A stretch of DNA of 64,000 nt from Hirundichthys speculiger (GCA_018398805.1 JAGFBZ010000856.1:1-64000), one strand, 5' to 3'. Shown: positions 25,650 to 35,640, counted from the first letter of the stretch. Made by a program: numbers and translations. The notes: generated by a model from the letters alone, not told the origin.

Positions 25650-26366
25650 TACACACACTGTATATATATGCCCAGACCTTGGATTTCTTCATTTTAGTGG
25701 GTTGGTAAATGTCCTGCGTGCTACCAAATCTTCCGCCATGCTCACATTACGATGCCGATGTTACAAGCTACATATTCACGCGAGACACAGTCATGAGTCG
25801 CTCGAAGTCTTCAATGAGGCTGATATTACATATCCTGGTAATCGACCGCGATAATGAGATGAAGTCAAACATAAATGGTAATTGTTATGTTAGACTTCAA
25901 TCGTAATATTACCGTGCTTTACCGTAATACCAGTAACCGTTCCATCCCTACTGATGATTACATTGGTTTTGATTAGTTTCAACTGTTTAGTTTTAATATC
26001 TCCATTTTCAGCCTCTCTGGACTGCAGCTACATTATTTAATTACTACCGACTATGAAATAAGCTGCACTTTATTTCATCATTATTCTGGACCAGGTGTTT
26101 CGTTTGATCTCCTGCCAGTTTCTGCAGACATGAGAAAGGCCAGATGTGGCCAGATGTGCCCCGGCTCGGCCCGGTACAGGTGTCGGCGGCCGTCTGACCT
26201 TGTTGCAGCAGCAGTCTCCCTCTCCCGGCTGAGCGCTGCTCTTCCCGCCGCGTCTCCACCGGCAACCGTACAGACCGGTCAGACACGACACAAACGGGCC
26301 GTGCTCGTAACGTCGCAGCAGTCTGCCGCGAAGGCCGCGCAGCCGCCGAGACACCGTGGACGCCAT
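4954..26366 (-). CDS. gdpd4: GDPD4/GDPD5-type glycerophosphodiester phosphodiesterase, six-transmembrane (GDE family); frame broken in exon 11
   Basis: Fifteen coding exons on the minus strand, 5' to 3': 26199-26366, 24147-24250, 23637-23730, 19280-19339, 18909-19007, 18718-18811, 16813-16958, 11444-11526, 10776-10926, 9077-9301, 7381-7540, 7148-7295, 5311-5396, 5140-5219 and 4954-5033. All have GT-AG sites and matching phases. Ignoring a 2-base insertion in 7381-7540, they give 591 residues (GDPD5 family about 600). An N-terminal CLTGLYGCRW motif is followed by five membrane spans (about residues 58-80, 97-121, 143-163, 179-200 and 211-232). The catalytic domain follows, with GHRGAPM (His 250), LAPENT, LETDV (Glu 277, Asp 279) and LMHD (His 292), all typical active-site residues. 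A sixth span is at about 518-538. The family hydrolyses glycerophosphodiesters, or in GDPD5/GDE2 releases GPI-anchored proteins, with the catalytic domain outside the cell. Position beside MYO7A favours GDPD4; GDPD5 is the close paralogue and cannot be excluded. Confidence 0.9.
5625..6755 (-). mobile_element. Degenerate Tc1-like transposon
   Basis: The minus strand holds broken pieces of a Tc1-like DDE transposase: HQNWTIED and RQRRMTRLVGADRK around 6207-6500, FSCHTLGPLVPTEHRVN around 6020-6090, and VEREILIMDVQ around 5800-5830. The ends are imperfect inverted repeats (CTCACCAGCCACTTTAT on the left, tgtggccgatgag on the right). Many frameshifts and stops show it is dead. It sits in the GDPD4 intron between the exons at 5311 and 7148. 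Confidence 0.75.
6758..7127 (+). mobile_element. hAT element fragment with BED zinc-finger remnant
   Basis: It begins gttgagaatcgagaaccggt. From 6974 it encodes MAPTRFKRSKVWLHFT and then, after a frameshift, TYSHCKVEITASGGNTTNM and QKHLQIHEQ. This is the N-terminal BED finger of a hAT transposase (W, H, GGNT, HLxxH). The first zinc cysteine appears as Tyr. It ends about 20 bp before a GDPD4 exon. Confidence 0.55.
7381..7540 (-). other. gdpd4: GDPD4 coding exon 11 carrying a 2-base insertion
   Basis: This exon is 160 nt, while flanking phases require 158. Read on the minus strand it gives VLWLPSDLRALVQ...HIVKLNLH, then should continue YSSMSAELI and join S-EYAAANITTN in exon 12. An extra CA in a CACAC run (7410-7414) shifts the frame. 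The shifted reading stops in exon 12 after about 23 codons, giving 474 residues and losing the last membrane span. It could be a sequencing slip at a dinucleotide repeat, a polymorphism or a real lesion. Confidence 0.8.
7584..9008 (+). mobile_element. hAT-type MITE with 8-bp target duplication
   Basis: The termini are taggggtgagtattgg and tttttttttcacacccct(a), flanked by an exact 8-bp duplication TATAATAC (7576-7583 and 9009-9016). The body is AT-rich with gatatattgcgatat motifs. It carries another element (8063-8884). Related copies lie at 1341-1702, 31223-32060 and 32760-32931. It sits in the GDPD4 intron between the exons at 7381 and 9077. Confidence 0.8.
8063..8884 (+). mobile_element. 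Nested hAT-type element (CAGTGACGTGCGGT termini)
   Basis: The termini are CAGTGACGTGCGGTCAGGTG and the inverse ...CACCGCACGTCACTG. They are flanked by an exact 8-bp duplication GTATTAGT (8055-8062, 8885-8892). It is inserted into the element 7584-9008. It encodes no intact protein. A 19-bp-arm perfect hairpin lies inside at 8590-8631. Confidence 0.75.
9302..9920. other. GDPD4 intron, no feature seen
   Basis: This intronic DNA lies between the exon at 9077-9301 and a hAT remnant at 9921. I recognise no exon, repeat or RNA gene. Confidence 0.4.
9921..10392. mobile_element. Charlie-type hAT MITE
   Basis: The termini are cagtggccctcaacctt and ggttggagaccactg, with subterminal ccacggaccggt repeats in inverted orientation near both ends. 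This is a well-known vertebrate hAT-Charlie arrangement. The flanking octamers (atctccaa, atctagga) agree only partly, so the copy is old. From 10393 to 10775 I see nothing else. Confidence 0.7.
11847..15702. repeat. ~51-bp minisatellite (about 75 units), each with a heat-shock-element-like core
   Basis: A 3.86 kb tandem array in the large GDPD4 intron between the exons at 16813 and 11444. Each unit is about 50-52 bp and reads GAATCTTCTAGAAGGGTTC, then TGGACCGACAGCAGCCTCCT, then GTAGCRGCTCC. Unit variants differ by a few bases. Short forms (gtgaatcttctagaacg) occur at 12761-12790, 13200-13215, 15470-15485 and 15590-15605. The core contains the palindrome CTTCTAGAAG and matches GAAnnTTCnnGAA. 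A block of about 725 bp is repeated nearly exactly 943 bp downstream (13321-14045 and 14264-14988). The minus-strand open frames over it are repeat artefacts. Confidence 0.95.
15703..16812. other. GDPD4 intron downstream of the array
   Basis: Holds a poly-A run (15775-15788), a short gggacagacaga tandem (16189-16217), and otherwise unremarkable intronic sequence. I see no exon here. Confidence 0.4.
17290..17900 (+). mobile_element. Degenerate Tc1-like transposase remnant
   Basis: The plus strand at 17710-17750 reads HGGGSIMMWGALW, the conserved Tc1 stretch before the second catalytic Asp. Upstream pieces (gaagccacgtttatctgttcc) are also Tc1-like. It has many stops and frameshifts and no intact terminal repeats that I can define. 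It is intronic in GDPD4. Confidence 0.55.
17901..18717. other. GDPD4 intron, no feature seen
   Basis: AT-rich intronic sequence between the Tc1 remnant and the exon at 18718. No gene, repeat or RNA was recognised. Confidence 0.35.
20270..20355 (+). mobile_element. LINE reverse-transcriptase fragment (ADDVVLF type)
   Basis: The plus strand reads VDDVVLFASSSCSLEQF, the catalytic YADD-type block of a non-LTR reverse transcriptase (I/Rex-like clade, with Tyr-Ala lost or changed). It is immediately followed by a different LINE (L2-like), so the two fragments are fused. The upstream stretch 19960-20270 is probably part of the same fragment. From 19420 to 19960 I see only undefined dispersed repeat sequence. 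Confidence 0.5.
20410..20756. mobile_element. Tc1/mariner-type MITE in the LINE
   Basis: The 347-bp element has inverted termini CAGTCATGGAAAAAATTATT and its near-inverse ...aatttttttccatgactg. It is flanked by TA on both sides (20408-20409, 20757-20758). It interrupts the LINE reading frame right after YADDTQIY. Confidence 0.8.
21195..21975. repeat. 59-bp minisatellite grown from LINE coding sequence
   Basis: About 13 tandem copies, period 59 bp (CCTGACTAGAACCAGGAAAT, then ACGACCATATTAGTCCAGTC, then CTGAGGTCTCTGCACTGGT). The single-copy precursor is the LINE segment encoding LTRIRRYDYISPVLRSLHW at its left edge. Since 59 is not a multiple of 3, the expansion also destroys the LINE frame. 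Confidence 0.9.
22683..23594. mobile_element. DNA transposon with perfect 27-bp terminal inverted repeats
   Basis: The ends are exact inverse copies over 27 bp, beginning TACCGTATTTTCTGGACTAT. Sub-terminal ataagccgcac repeats follow. A 3-bp ATC flanks both sides. Inside is a 28-bp-arm imperfect hairpin (23109-23181) and a G-rich ggggcccatga segment (about 23222-23400) that may be another insertion. It encodes no protein I recognise. I leave the superfamily unassigned. Confidence 0.75.
23731..24146. other. GDPD4 intron, no feature seen
   Basis: This short intron between two coding exons contains a brief (ga)n tract at 23759-23771 and nothing else recognisable. Confidence 0.4.
24680..25950. 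mobile_element. hAT-type element, 8-bp target duplication CTGATGAT
   Basis: The termini are TAGGGATGTAACGAT and ...AACCGTTCCATCCCTA (inverse TAGGGATGGAACGGT). They are flanked by exact CTGATGAT at 24672-24679 and 25951-25958. The 1271-bp body is AT-rich with a (TA)n run at 25618-25641 and no intact transposase. A partial second copy lies at 44827-45452. It sits in the first coding intron of GDPD4. Confidence 0.85.
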
Positions 26367-26369
26367 GGC

Positions 26370-26396
26370 TCATGCACATTCTGACACAGACGCCAT
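26370..26396 (-). promoter_or_regulatory. Upstream ORF immediately before the GDPD4 start codon
   Basis: In the same exon, an ATG at 26394-26396 opens an eight-codon ORF, MASVSECA, ending in TGA at 26370-26372. The stop is one codon (GCC) before the main ATG at 26364-26366, and in the same frame. The exon's acceptor (TTTCAG) puts its 5' edge at 26413, so the uORF would be in the mature 5' leader. Such close uORFs can lower or regulate translation by reinitiation; that role is inferred. Confidence 0.55.
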
Positions 26397-26997
26397 CTCG
26401 CTCACACAGTTACCTGAAATATCAAAGAAAAAAAAAAGAGATGAGTCAAAGACATTTTAAATCGATGAAGAAAAAATGTGAGTTCTTTTGTTTTGGACAA
26501 ATTTAGGGATCAAAAGGAGATTATATCTGTTATCTGACTAACTGACTTTATAGGATAAAAGACAACGTCCTCTGAATCATCACCTTCCTCCTCAGAGGAG
26601 CGTCACGTTGAGACAAACAACTGTCAACAAGTCATTTAACTTGTGCATATCCACGTCTAGACAGCTATTTTACCACATGGCAATAAGGAAAACAACGAAA
26701 ATGCTTCTTTAAGTTTGTTACAGCATTTATGAAAAGCATATATATAAAGAAATTACCTATAAGATGATAAATTGTGATTTTATGTAAATTTAAAGGGGAT
26801 TAAAAATACATATGAGCAAATTCTGGCATTCCCACTGGAATAAACATGAAAGTATTCATCACGGTATGATAGATATTTCATCGGTAAAAAGTCTCCTCTC
26901 CAGACCTTTGCCTCTTTTACCTCCAGCTTGGATTTAAGGCAACATTTGAAAACCGTTGTCTTGAGGAGCATTGCCACATCTGTTCACTAGGGCTGTA

Positions 26998-27428
26998 GCA
27001 ATACACCAATCTCACGATATGATACGATACACAATATTCGGCTCATGATACGATATATATCAATATTCATCTTACAATACATTTACATCATTTTCCGAAA
27101 GATTTTAAAGGGACAAAGTGATTTTGGTGACATCTTGTGAGTGTTCCAATGACTTTGTTTGAATTAATTGAACTGAAAGCATCAAATACACATTATATGG
27201 CTGACAGGCAGCTTGCAAATGCTGGACAAAATAAATAAAAGATTTGTTGTGAAAAATAGTTTCATTTATTTAAACAGTGCAAATTGTTGCTTGCAAGCTT
27301 TTAAAGGTGGGACACGGGGGTTTTGGAAGAAGCTTAGAATATCGATACCCGTGGCTGAAAAATCAATACTCTCTGGGGAAATAAAATATCGATATATATC
27401 GCAGAATCGATAAAATCGCTCAGCTCTA
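26998..27428. mobile_element. hAT-type MITE, 8-bp target duplication CTGTTCAC
   Basis: The 431-bp element runs from TAGGGCTGTAGCAATAC to ...GCTCAGCTCTA, flanked by exact CTGTTCAC (26990-26997, 27429-27436). The body has cacgatatgatacgatac and cgatatatatcgcag motifs. It is the uninserted counterpart of 61524-63050. Confidence 0.85.
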
Positions 27429-28777
27429 CTGTTCACATATTCAGATGGAGTCGGTGCCTTTAAACCAGTTCTCTCAGTTCCATTCACAAAGGTGGATGAA
27501 ATAATCTCCAGAGTATGAACTGGTCTTGGCCCTGGCGTTGGTGGAGACGTGGCTTCAAGCTGCTCTGGTTTTTAATGTCAGCTGGACCGTTCAGGGTGAA
27601 ACTCGTTTCTTTAGTGCTCCATCACCTCCAGCATATATTTCATTTACCACAACACAGCTGACAGATGAGATGACCATCCGTCAAAAACATAAATAACCAG
27701 TGTTGTGAGTTACATTGCTGGAACGTTACGGTGGCAGACATCACCGGACCTGCTCACAAACGATTAGCCACTTTGGCCCCAAAGAACTGGATTACTCAAC
27801 ATTTTTCCAACGAGCTCAACTATGACTAATAAGAAATGACTTTGTCTTTGAATTTCCACATCCAACGATGCCAAATATGGTTGCTCCTTGCTGATTTGAG
27901 GAGCTTATCCAGAGTTTGGTGATCACAGGGTCATGTTAATGACTCAGGGAACTTGAGCTGGTCAACGTCCTCAAGATATCTCACAGGAAATCACTGCAGA
28001 CTTTGCTCAGCTGCCTCAAAAGCCTTTCTGGAGACATATGGGACAAAAGCCAACCAACCTGGGAAACAACACACTGCTGGTCAGAAAGCTTTAATATAAA
28101 CAGGACATCTCAAAAGTGTTTGACAGTTAGGGAGAAACTCGGGGGCGATTTATGACAGTGTTCACGTAACTGGACTTCCCCTGTTCTTTGAACAGCCTGA
28201 TCTCTCCTGAGTCAGAGCAAAAAAAGAGCAGCAGTGATGGTGGACATCACCATGCTAGACTGGCATCTCTTTAAAGAGGCGCTGGCAAGAGTTCTGTACA
28301 ACTTCAGCAACAGAGAAAATGTGCAGAAGCTCTCGGGGCTGAACAGAGATCAGCCGACGCTGAGACAGATGCAGGCTGTGTGATGGAAGTTTCAAAGTTA
28401 AAACTTCATGAATCCAACTGCTCACCACTCTGACACACTGAAGATGAGGAGTTCTCACGCACTCGTCGCCTCGGGTCATAATGTAATTGGAAAAAAATTG
28501 AAAACACTGGAGATCAGACTGAAGTCTGGAACACCAAAACCTGGAGGCCCTGGTTTTCCTTATGAAAGAGATCTTTGATCTCACTGAGACTAAAGCCTGG
28601 TTTATGCTCAGAAATCAGGTCGTCTGCCTGTCTGACGCAGATAGGCCCCCCCACCCACCACCCACCCTCTGCAGAAACTGTGGTGCACCTCCCCAAAATT
28701 GTAGGTGACCGCAGACAGTGCCGCATAGCGTCGCAGGGAGGAGAGAATTCTACATCCACTCTACACGACGCGTATTT
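27429..28777. other. GDPD4 first intron, no clear feature
   Basis: I see no coding exon. Around 28590-28680 a segment with ctggtttatgctcag and a C-rich run resembles dispersed fish repeats, but I cannot define its borders. Confidence 0.35.
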
Positions 28778-29902
28778 CAGGGATGTCAAGACGAAATTGG
28801 GAAAAACTCTGAAATGGTTTGCGAAGCAAACCACGCAATTAACAGCTGGGGGTTTGGGGAAAACATTCTTGAGCTTTGAGCACTCTCAGGGTGCTTTAGG
28901 AGGCATTCTAAGCACAGCATTGTGTATTTGGGAAGCAATTTTTCTCACTTGTGAAACATAAGTGAGGTGTTGAAATGATTAAGATCAAGTGGTGTTGTTT
29001 TCATGTTTCATGGATGGATTTGTAACATTGATTGTGGGGCACTTGAATTTTATCAGTTATCCTTTATTTTGAGACTTACAGATTGATAGACCAACATATC
29101 ATAACCAGACTGGAGAAGGACATTTCAAATGGATTTCACTACTTATTGTGACATTACACAGTCATATGTCCCAATTCTCTATAAGTGACTATCCTTGGAT
29201 CCATACCATCACACTCAACATGCAATACGTTTTCAATATCCAATGCAACTTTATAGGAGTTTCCCTCATTATCGCCCACTTTTCCACTACGCATTTCAAC
29301 TATATAAGTCATAGATTCAGTATTACTGGTGGTGGTTCTTTCATCACAACAATTTGATTGATAGAAATTGACCTGAAATTGGCCATTTGATAGGTCTGGC
29401 GATATAATTACTCATTTTTTCAGCATTTGACAACCAAGGGGCATGGTGAATCGCCGGTCGCAGTGTGATTTTTTTCACCTTATTTCACATCAAAATTCTA
29501 GTGTTTTCATCCATCCAAACAAGAAAGGGAGAAGTAATATCATAAAATATGTGCTTCGGGCTTACTTTGACCATTGATTTGGCTGTGATGGCAGCTGATG
29601 ACCCGGAATTTTGTTGGATTCCCCCGATGCTATGTCAACAAGACAGATAGTGACGCCAGCCAGACCAAAGGCTCAGTGCGCATGCCCTGGTCTCAATCAA
29701 CCAATCGCAGTCGAGAATTCACGTCACGCCGACCACAGTCTCTGCTGGGTCCGATCATCAGATCATCTCTCGCTCGGCCGAGTCGGAGGTTCGTGGAGGG
29801 TAACCCCCCCCCCCGAAAATATTAAACCGGATTTACACGTATCTCAAAAATGACCCCCAGGATGGAAAAAAAAAACTTGGAAATCCAAGATTGACATCCC
29901 TG
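28778..29902. mobile_element. Possible DNA transposon, short inverted termini
   Basis: The ends CAGGGATGTCAAGAC and ...ATTGACATCCCTG are inverse over about 12 bp. No clear target duplication was found, and no transposase. A C-run occurs at 29804-29816. The call rests only on the terminal symmetry. Confidence 0.4.
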
Positions 29903-31222
29903 ATATTTCCGGCTTGCTTGTTTTTTTTGTATGACTGCTATACTGAGATAATGATAATTCGCCATACCAAATGCCATACCAACATTCCTCACCGAGACAA
30001 TGAGGAAGTGGAAAAACGCAAGAGATAAATTTGCGTTGTGGCGTGGAATAACATAGCGCAGACCGCGCTTCAAAATTGGGCACAAATCAAAAATGACTGC
30101 GGCATACCTGCGACAAGCTAACTGCGACATATTGCTGCGAGAGTATACACAGCCCTTAACCTGGTTCAAATTAAGGCTGGTCATCTGCAGATTGAGTTGG
30201 CATCACCAAGACGCTTCAGAGAAGCTCAAAGGATTGCAGGAAAGGCAAATCAAAGCCTGTGTTAGACTGAGGACCCTCTTGAAGATGGTGGTGCTGTGCT
30301 TTTCTATTGAGCAGCGACACCAGCACAAGTACATTCAGGTCCAGAGGTATTTGGACAATGTCGAGAATTTCTGATGAAGTTATGGCTCAAGTGTTGAGCT
30401 TTAGCTGTAATATACGAGGTCTCAAAGATAAATCAGAGCTGTCATTTTTGATCATCCCCACACATAGTGCTCCACTGGTCCCAGTATAGGCCACTAACTG
30501 CTCCAAACCTTTGTTTCATCCACAAAATCCAGCTCAGACCCTGAAGAGATGGAGTTTCTTGTGATTGGGAAATGTCTCAAGAATCCAGTTGCTTCATACG
30601 GTACAAAAGGTCATGCTAAGAAAAGAAGATGATGAGGATGATTTCTACAGCCAGACTGATGACCCCAAACACCCCTAAACTCCACACTGGGCGACCTAAA
30701 GAGGTGCAGGGTGGCCGCTCTGTGGCGTCCCTCAGATTGTTCTGGTCTAAACACCTGAGAAAGACCACGAAAGACTCCTCCCCTGGTTTTGCATTGAATG
30801 TGTCCTCTTAAAGGTTGATCATCCTGCCTAAAGATTAAAAAACTGAACATTAAAAAGATAATTTAGAAAATAATTACACATTAAAAGATATGGAAAAAAA
30901 CTTAACAGGAATTGTGTTGCAACTTGAATCCCATTTAACCCCACTGTCTTAGATTAATATGATCTTTTTTTTTCATACTTTTATATACAAACAAAAGAAA
31001 GAAAAGAAATGTAGCAGCTGCTTAGAAGTTCCCAGATGTAGATTTATGTTTTCTCAGACATCCATGGGTTGTTTTCTCTTCCTCAGATATCAGCTCTTAT
31101 GTTTTCATACAGATCATCATCTTTTTGGAAGGAAATAAACAAATGATCCTTGAAGTCTGCGTTTATATTTGCAGTTCAGTTGAGACCATCGGCTCTGTGG
31201 GCGTACAACATGATTGGCTTAT
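29903..31222. other. GDPD4 first intron, no clear feature
   Basis: Intronic sequence without splice-flanked coding potential. Open frames at 29822-30184 (minus) and 30611-30850 (minus) have no recognisable domain and I do not call them. Confidence 0.35.
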
Positions 31223-32060
31223 TAAGGGTGAGTATTGGCAAGGGCCTCACAATACGATATGTATCATGATACTTGGGTCGCGAAACGATATTATCACAAT
31301 ATTGCGATATCAAAATATATTTTACCCAGTTAATATAAAATTAAAAGTAGAGATGAAAAATCAAGTTGCTGTATACAGTGATCCCTTGTTTTTCGCGGTT
31401 AATGGGGACCGGCGCCCCCACTGCGATAATCAAAATCCGCGAACTGGAGCCGGAGCGCCCCGAGCGTAAATAATGTGTTTAAAATATGTTTAAAAATGCA
31501 AAAAAAGTAGCGAGGCACTGCAGCAAAACAAGACAAAACTCAACTGTGGTCTTTCTGTTACCTTCACAGCCTCTGGTCTCGTACGTAGTAAAGAAAACAC
31601 ACTTTCATCTAACCTCGTTTTCATTCTGCCGTCCCACGACACACACACTACATTACCCATAAGGCCACACCATTACCCATAAAGCCACCTTCTTAAAGGG
31701 GCCAGGCTGGCTCACAATATTTCTTTGCTGCGAAAGAACGCGCACAACATCCTGTGATGTTTCCGCAATTTTTTCTTGATGTTTTTATTATTATATATTT
31801 CTGAAAAAATCCGTGAATAACTAAAACAGCGGAACTTAAAGCTTGAATTGCCGAGGGATCGCTGTATGTTCATCAGATATCGATCATTCAGGGGATAAAT
31901 TTAGTCAAAACTATTTGCTTCAAAACAACCTATTTATTGTTTATTATTAGTGTTTTTGAAAAAAATCGAAAAAATCGATATTAGGAGCTTAAAAATCGAT
32001 ATTATATTGGGCAGCCGAAAATCGCGATATATTGCCAAAACTATTTTTTTCACACCTCTA
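31223..32060 (+). mobile_element. hAT-type MITE (7584-9008 family) with nested Tigger-like MITE
   Basis: It runs from taagggtgagtattggc to ...tttcacacctcta, flanked by TGGCTTAT (31215-31222) and TGGCTTAC (32061-32068), an 8-bp duplication with one later change. The element at 31376-31864 is inserted in it. Confidence 0.75.
31376..31864 (-). mobile_element. Tigger-like MITE inserted at TA
   Basis: The ends CAGTGATCCCTTG and ...CGAGGGATCGCTG are inverted and flanked by TA. The uninserted relative reads gctgtatatgttc at 7738-7750, confirming the TA duplication. The body is the same family as 1703-2339 and 61918-63016, in reverse orientation. Confidence 0.8.
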
Positions 32061-32361
32061 TGGCTTACTGGGAAATTTGTGGAAAACCTGCCATTAACCT
32101 TCTATCAAGATTATTCTGACTTCCACCGGGACTGGAATTATTTATGCCCAGCTAAAGTAGCAGCTGTCCATTTAGCTGGATCCCTCCAGGACTGTGAATG
32201 TTTAATGGGTTTATTCATCAAATACAAAGTTTTTTTTTAAAGCAGCTTGTCTGCTACTCTATCTTCCAGTTAGGTCCAGAACTTTTAGGATTACTGTTTT
32301 ATATGATGCCACAAGGGAACAATGGACGTTCCAGGTCATGGGAATCCTCAAAGGCTTGAAT

Positions 32362-32499
32362 GAAGACAACTGGACTTCCTTTTCTTGGTTCTTGAAGTCG
32401 CTCCTCCTTCCATCCAGAGGGAACTGAGGAGGCCTTCTGGACGGAAAGTTGAAACATCTTCAAGTATCTTCCAATAAAAGGAAGTCCAGCTGTCTTCAC
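32362..32499. repeat. Inverted repeat of a dispersed fish element
   Basis: GAAGACAACTGGACTTCCTT at about 32362 is matched in inverse at about 32475-32499 (aaaggaagtccagctgtctt). These motifs recur in fish dispersed repeats. The element borders are not clear. Confidence 0.4.
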
Positions 32500-32759
32500 T
32501 CAAGCCTTTGAGCATTTTAAGTTGCTCAAAAGTATCTTCACAAGGTGACATAAGGAAATAATTTTGAAGCTTGGATGAGTCCTTTGCAGTCAATGACTGA
32601 AGTGCTTCAGCTCCTGGACATCAGTTTGAGTTTCCTCCGTGGAGACACTGACTGACCTTTGAAGAATATTCCCTTTCTTTGCCTTTACTAAGTCTTGAGT
32701 TGCTTTTTCAGTATGTTTGAGGTCATCATCTGCAGTGAAAAGTTCCATTTGATCACTCA

Positions 32760-32931
32760 GAGGACAAATTGAGTCAAGACTATTTGCTTCAAAACAACCT
32801 ATTTATTGTTCATTATTATGTATATTATAAATTGAAAAAAATCGAATATTAGGAGCTGAAAAATCGATATTATATTGGGTGTCCAAAATCGTGATATATT
32901 GCCAAATAAATTTTTTTTCAGACCCCTGGTA
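32760..32931 (+). mobile_element. Right-end fragment of the 7584-9008 hAT family
   Basis: It contains ttcaaaacaacctatttatt, the block aggagctgaaaaatcgatat and the right terminus form ttttttttcagacccctgg. The left part is missing. A different hAT element begins nine bases later. Confidence 0.6.
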
Positions 32932-32939
32932 GGGATGGG

Positions 32940-33753
32940 CATAATTAATCGATTAATCGATGATTGATCATTAAGAATTTGGTTGAAGAAATTAATTTTC
33001 GTCGATGAACCGAACGTTTTTTTTTTTTTTTTTTTTAAACAATCCGAATGTAGGTTCTCAGTGCACGTCCTCAAACAATGCGATGCATTTCGCTGTGCCA
33101 CCGATAGAAATTTGGCAGCAGGGGGCAACATTTCACCATCAATCATGAAGCGGTCGCGGCGAAGTGTGGGGTGGGACCATTTTTGTTTAGAAAATGAGCA
33201 AGTGTACTGCAATCACTGCAATGCAAATTACAAATACAATTAAACGACAACGACAATGATGTATCACTTTAACAACGCGCATCCAAGCCTTGTAAAGAAC
33301 GGTGGAGGCGGTTCATCTCTATCTCAGCCTAGCCAAGCCAAGCCAAGCCTAGCCTCAACTCGGTGTTAGCACGGACCAGAAAGAGCTGCAGTGCACATCG
33401 AGCACACAACAAGCGCATCTTTTTAAGAAACAAAAAGCCTGTAATACTGGCGCCCTGATATAAATTGTCCTTGTTACGTAGTCTCCTCGATATCTCTTCT
33501 TTTATTATCGTTGTTTTTTTAAAGAAAAGAAACAGGAAATGTCACGTTATTCTCGACCACAACATCCGGTTCACTGAACACATCCGGGCATGCGCGGGCC
33601 ATAGCAACCAGGCCAAAGGGGAAAACAAACATCACGCCGATATGGAGAATATTTGTGATAGTTTTCAATATAAAATGTTAATGATTAATCGATTATTAAT
33701 CATTAATTCTCCCGACGATCGACGAATAAATCTCGACCAAATGCCCATCCCTA
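32940..33753 (+). mobile_element. hAT element with decayed BED zinc finger
   Basis: The termini are TAGGGATGGGCATAATTAAT and the inverse ...AATGCCCATCCCTA. They are flanked by ACCCCTGG (32932-32939) and ACCCCTAG (33754-33761), a target duplication with one change. Around 33145-33290 the plus strand reads MKRSRRSVGWDHFCLENEQV, then YCNHCNANYKYN, a stop, then TTTTMMYHFNNAHPSL in the same frame. This is a C2H2-type BED finger (Cys-x2-Cys, His-x4-His) with one in-frame stop. The remainder of the transposase is absent. Confidence 0.8.
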
Positions 33754-35640
33754 ACCCCTAGTCATCAACGAACACCCATGAACCCGTTGCTCTGCCTCCA
33801 CCATGATGTTGTCCGCTTTGGACCATGAGCTGCTCCTTTTGCTTCTCCGGACCTTTCTCTTCCAGTCTGATAAGAGTTCATCTTGGGTTCATCTGGCCAA
33901 AGAATCTGATTCCAGAACGGGGAAAGGCTCTTTTAGATGTTTTCTGGCAAACACCTAATCTGGCTCCGGAGCTTTTCCAGTGATACACCTACCCACCGGA
34001 GTCTACTTGACCTCTACCGATGTTGGGAAGGGGACTTTTTTCCCCACCAAGGATCCTGTGATCTTCCAGCTCTTCTGATTTGCTTCCTTCAATTTTTGAG
34101 GAATGTATCAAACTGTTTGGCCACACCTAAGGTTTTTATTACCATATGAATTCATGTTGTTGTTTTTATTTTTCCAGCCCAATGATTTCCTCTTCCACGT
34201 GCACAGAGATCTCCTTGGACTTTGTATTGGTACCTCCAGTCAAACAGCTGCCAAATACAAACTCAACATCTGATATCAGATATGAGGGTTAAAGTTGTAA
34301 CGTGAATAATCATTTTCACAAGGAGCTAAGAGGACTGCTCCTTGAAGAGTGTGTTTAAATTTATAATTTAGTTATAATTATCAGATGTGTGGGCGCACAG
34401 AATGACTGGGTCGTAGACCTTTAAGGTGCTTCACTTGTCTGGAAGCAACAACAGAGTTAACCTCTTTTAAATCAGTTTTCAAAGTCACTGAGTTTCTAAA
34501 AAGTGATGTAATTTCCTTAAAATGGCTGTAATACTCTTGAACTGTAGCTGAAAGTCTACACTTTGATCACACGCTGCCTGTTTCGACTCAAATTTATCCC
34601 AGTGGCTACAAAAGCAAAAACCTGAGAAACTCTGTCATTGTTCAGACACTTCTGGGCCTGAATGGAGATCATTTTATCACAAATTAATGTAGAAAAGCAG
34701 CTCATTTCAAGGGCACCATTTATTGCCACTGTAATTTCATGATAAATGACCACTCAGTACTTTTATATCTATCTGTCAATGCTGGGTTATATGTTTTATT
34801 TCTGCCATCACAGATCACTGACAAGGTTTTTTTCTACAAATATGCTCAAACATTAAAACTAGGATATTATTAAAATTATTTGAGAGAAACGCAACCAGAT
34901 AAACTATCTATTGAATATTTTCTTGCTTATAGGTTCTGAATGTCTGCTTCAATTAATTAAAAAAAATACCCAGCCCTGGTGTGTTTTTGTTTTTTCCTTT
35001 TTTTTTCCCCTTGTTAATAAAATTAGTTAAGTAATATGTAGTGGAGCCTGAAGCCTTCAGTCTTTTGCAAACCTTGGTGATATCGGATCCGTATCGGATA
35101 TCGGCCGATGTAGGAAAAAAAAAACAGGTAACAGAAGAAAGACAGAAATAGTCGCAAAAAGCAGGAGTAAAAACAACTAACTGATTTTAATATTGCATAT
35201 CCAGCCAGAGTGTTTGCAATCCAGGAGATAAGGCAGAGTGTTTCAACACAGCTTGTAATAAGTGTTCTTGGGCAAATCTGGGAAGTTTTGACTCAATAAT
35301 CCATCACGTCGCCCTATCTACCAGCATCAAATAAAACAGATTTAAACATCCTGACCTTTGTCCTGGTAACAGCAGTCACAGAAAACGTCATCTTATTTCA
35401 TATTCAAGCAGTTTAAATCTCTCGTTGTGTCAGAATTAAACTCCGCAGCTCAGTTGTTTCGTTAAAAAACAGCCTCGACCAGCGACCGTTAAAATGCTCG
35501 TTGAACGGTCCGGTGTCCCGTTCACCGAAAAACACAAACACAACACAATGATTATCTTTCAAACTCGTCGATGTCAGAACACATTTAAATTATTTCTGCT
35601 CTGCTGTTCCCGCGTCATCATGTAACGGTGGTCCTCCTAC
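33754..35640. other. GDPD4 5' intron, no clear feature
   Basis: No coding exon is visible. A transposon-like stretch (33765-34150) and a gatatcggccgatg repeat fragment (35082-35110) are present without definable ends. The rest is unremarkable AT-rich sequence. Confidence 0.35.

Noticed and set aside
28575..28961. Plus-strand frame of 128 codons
   Set aside because: It crosses the edge of a putative transposon, and no domain or splice context is seen.
30611..30850. Possible coding exon on the minus strand
   Set aside because: No recognisable domain and no matching splice phases with GDPD4. The GDPD4 exon chain is complete without it.
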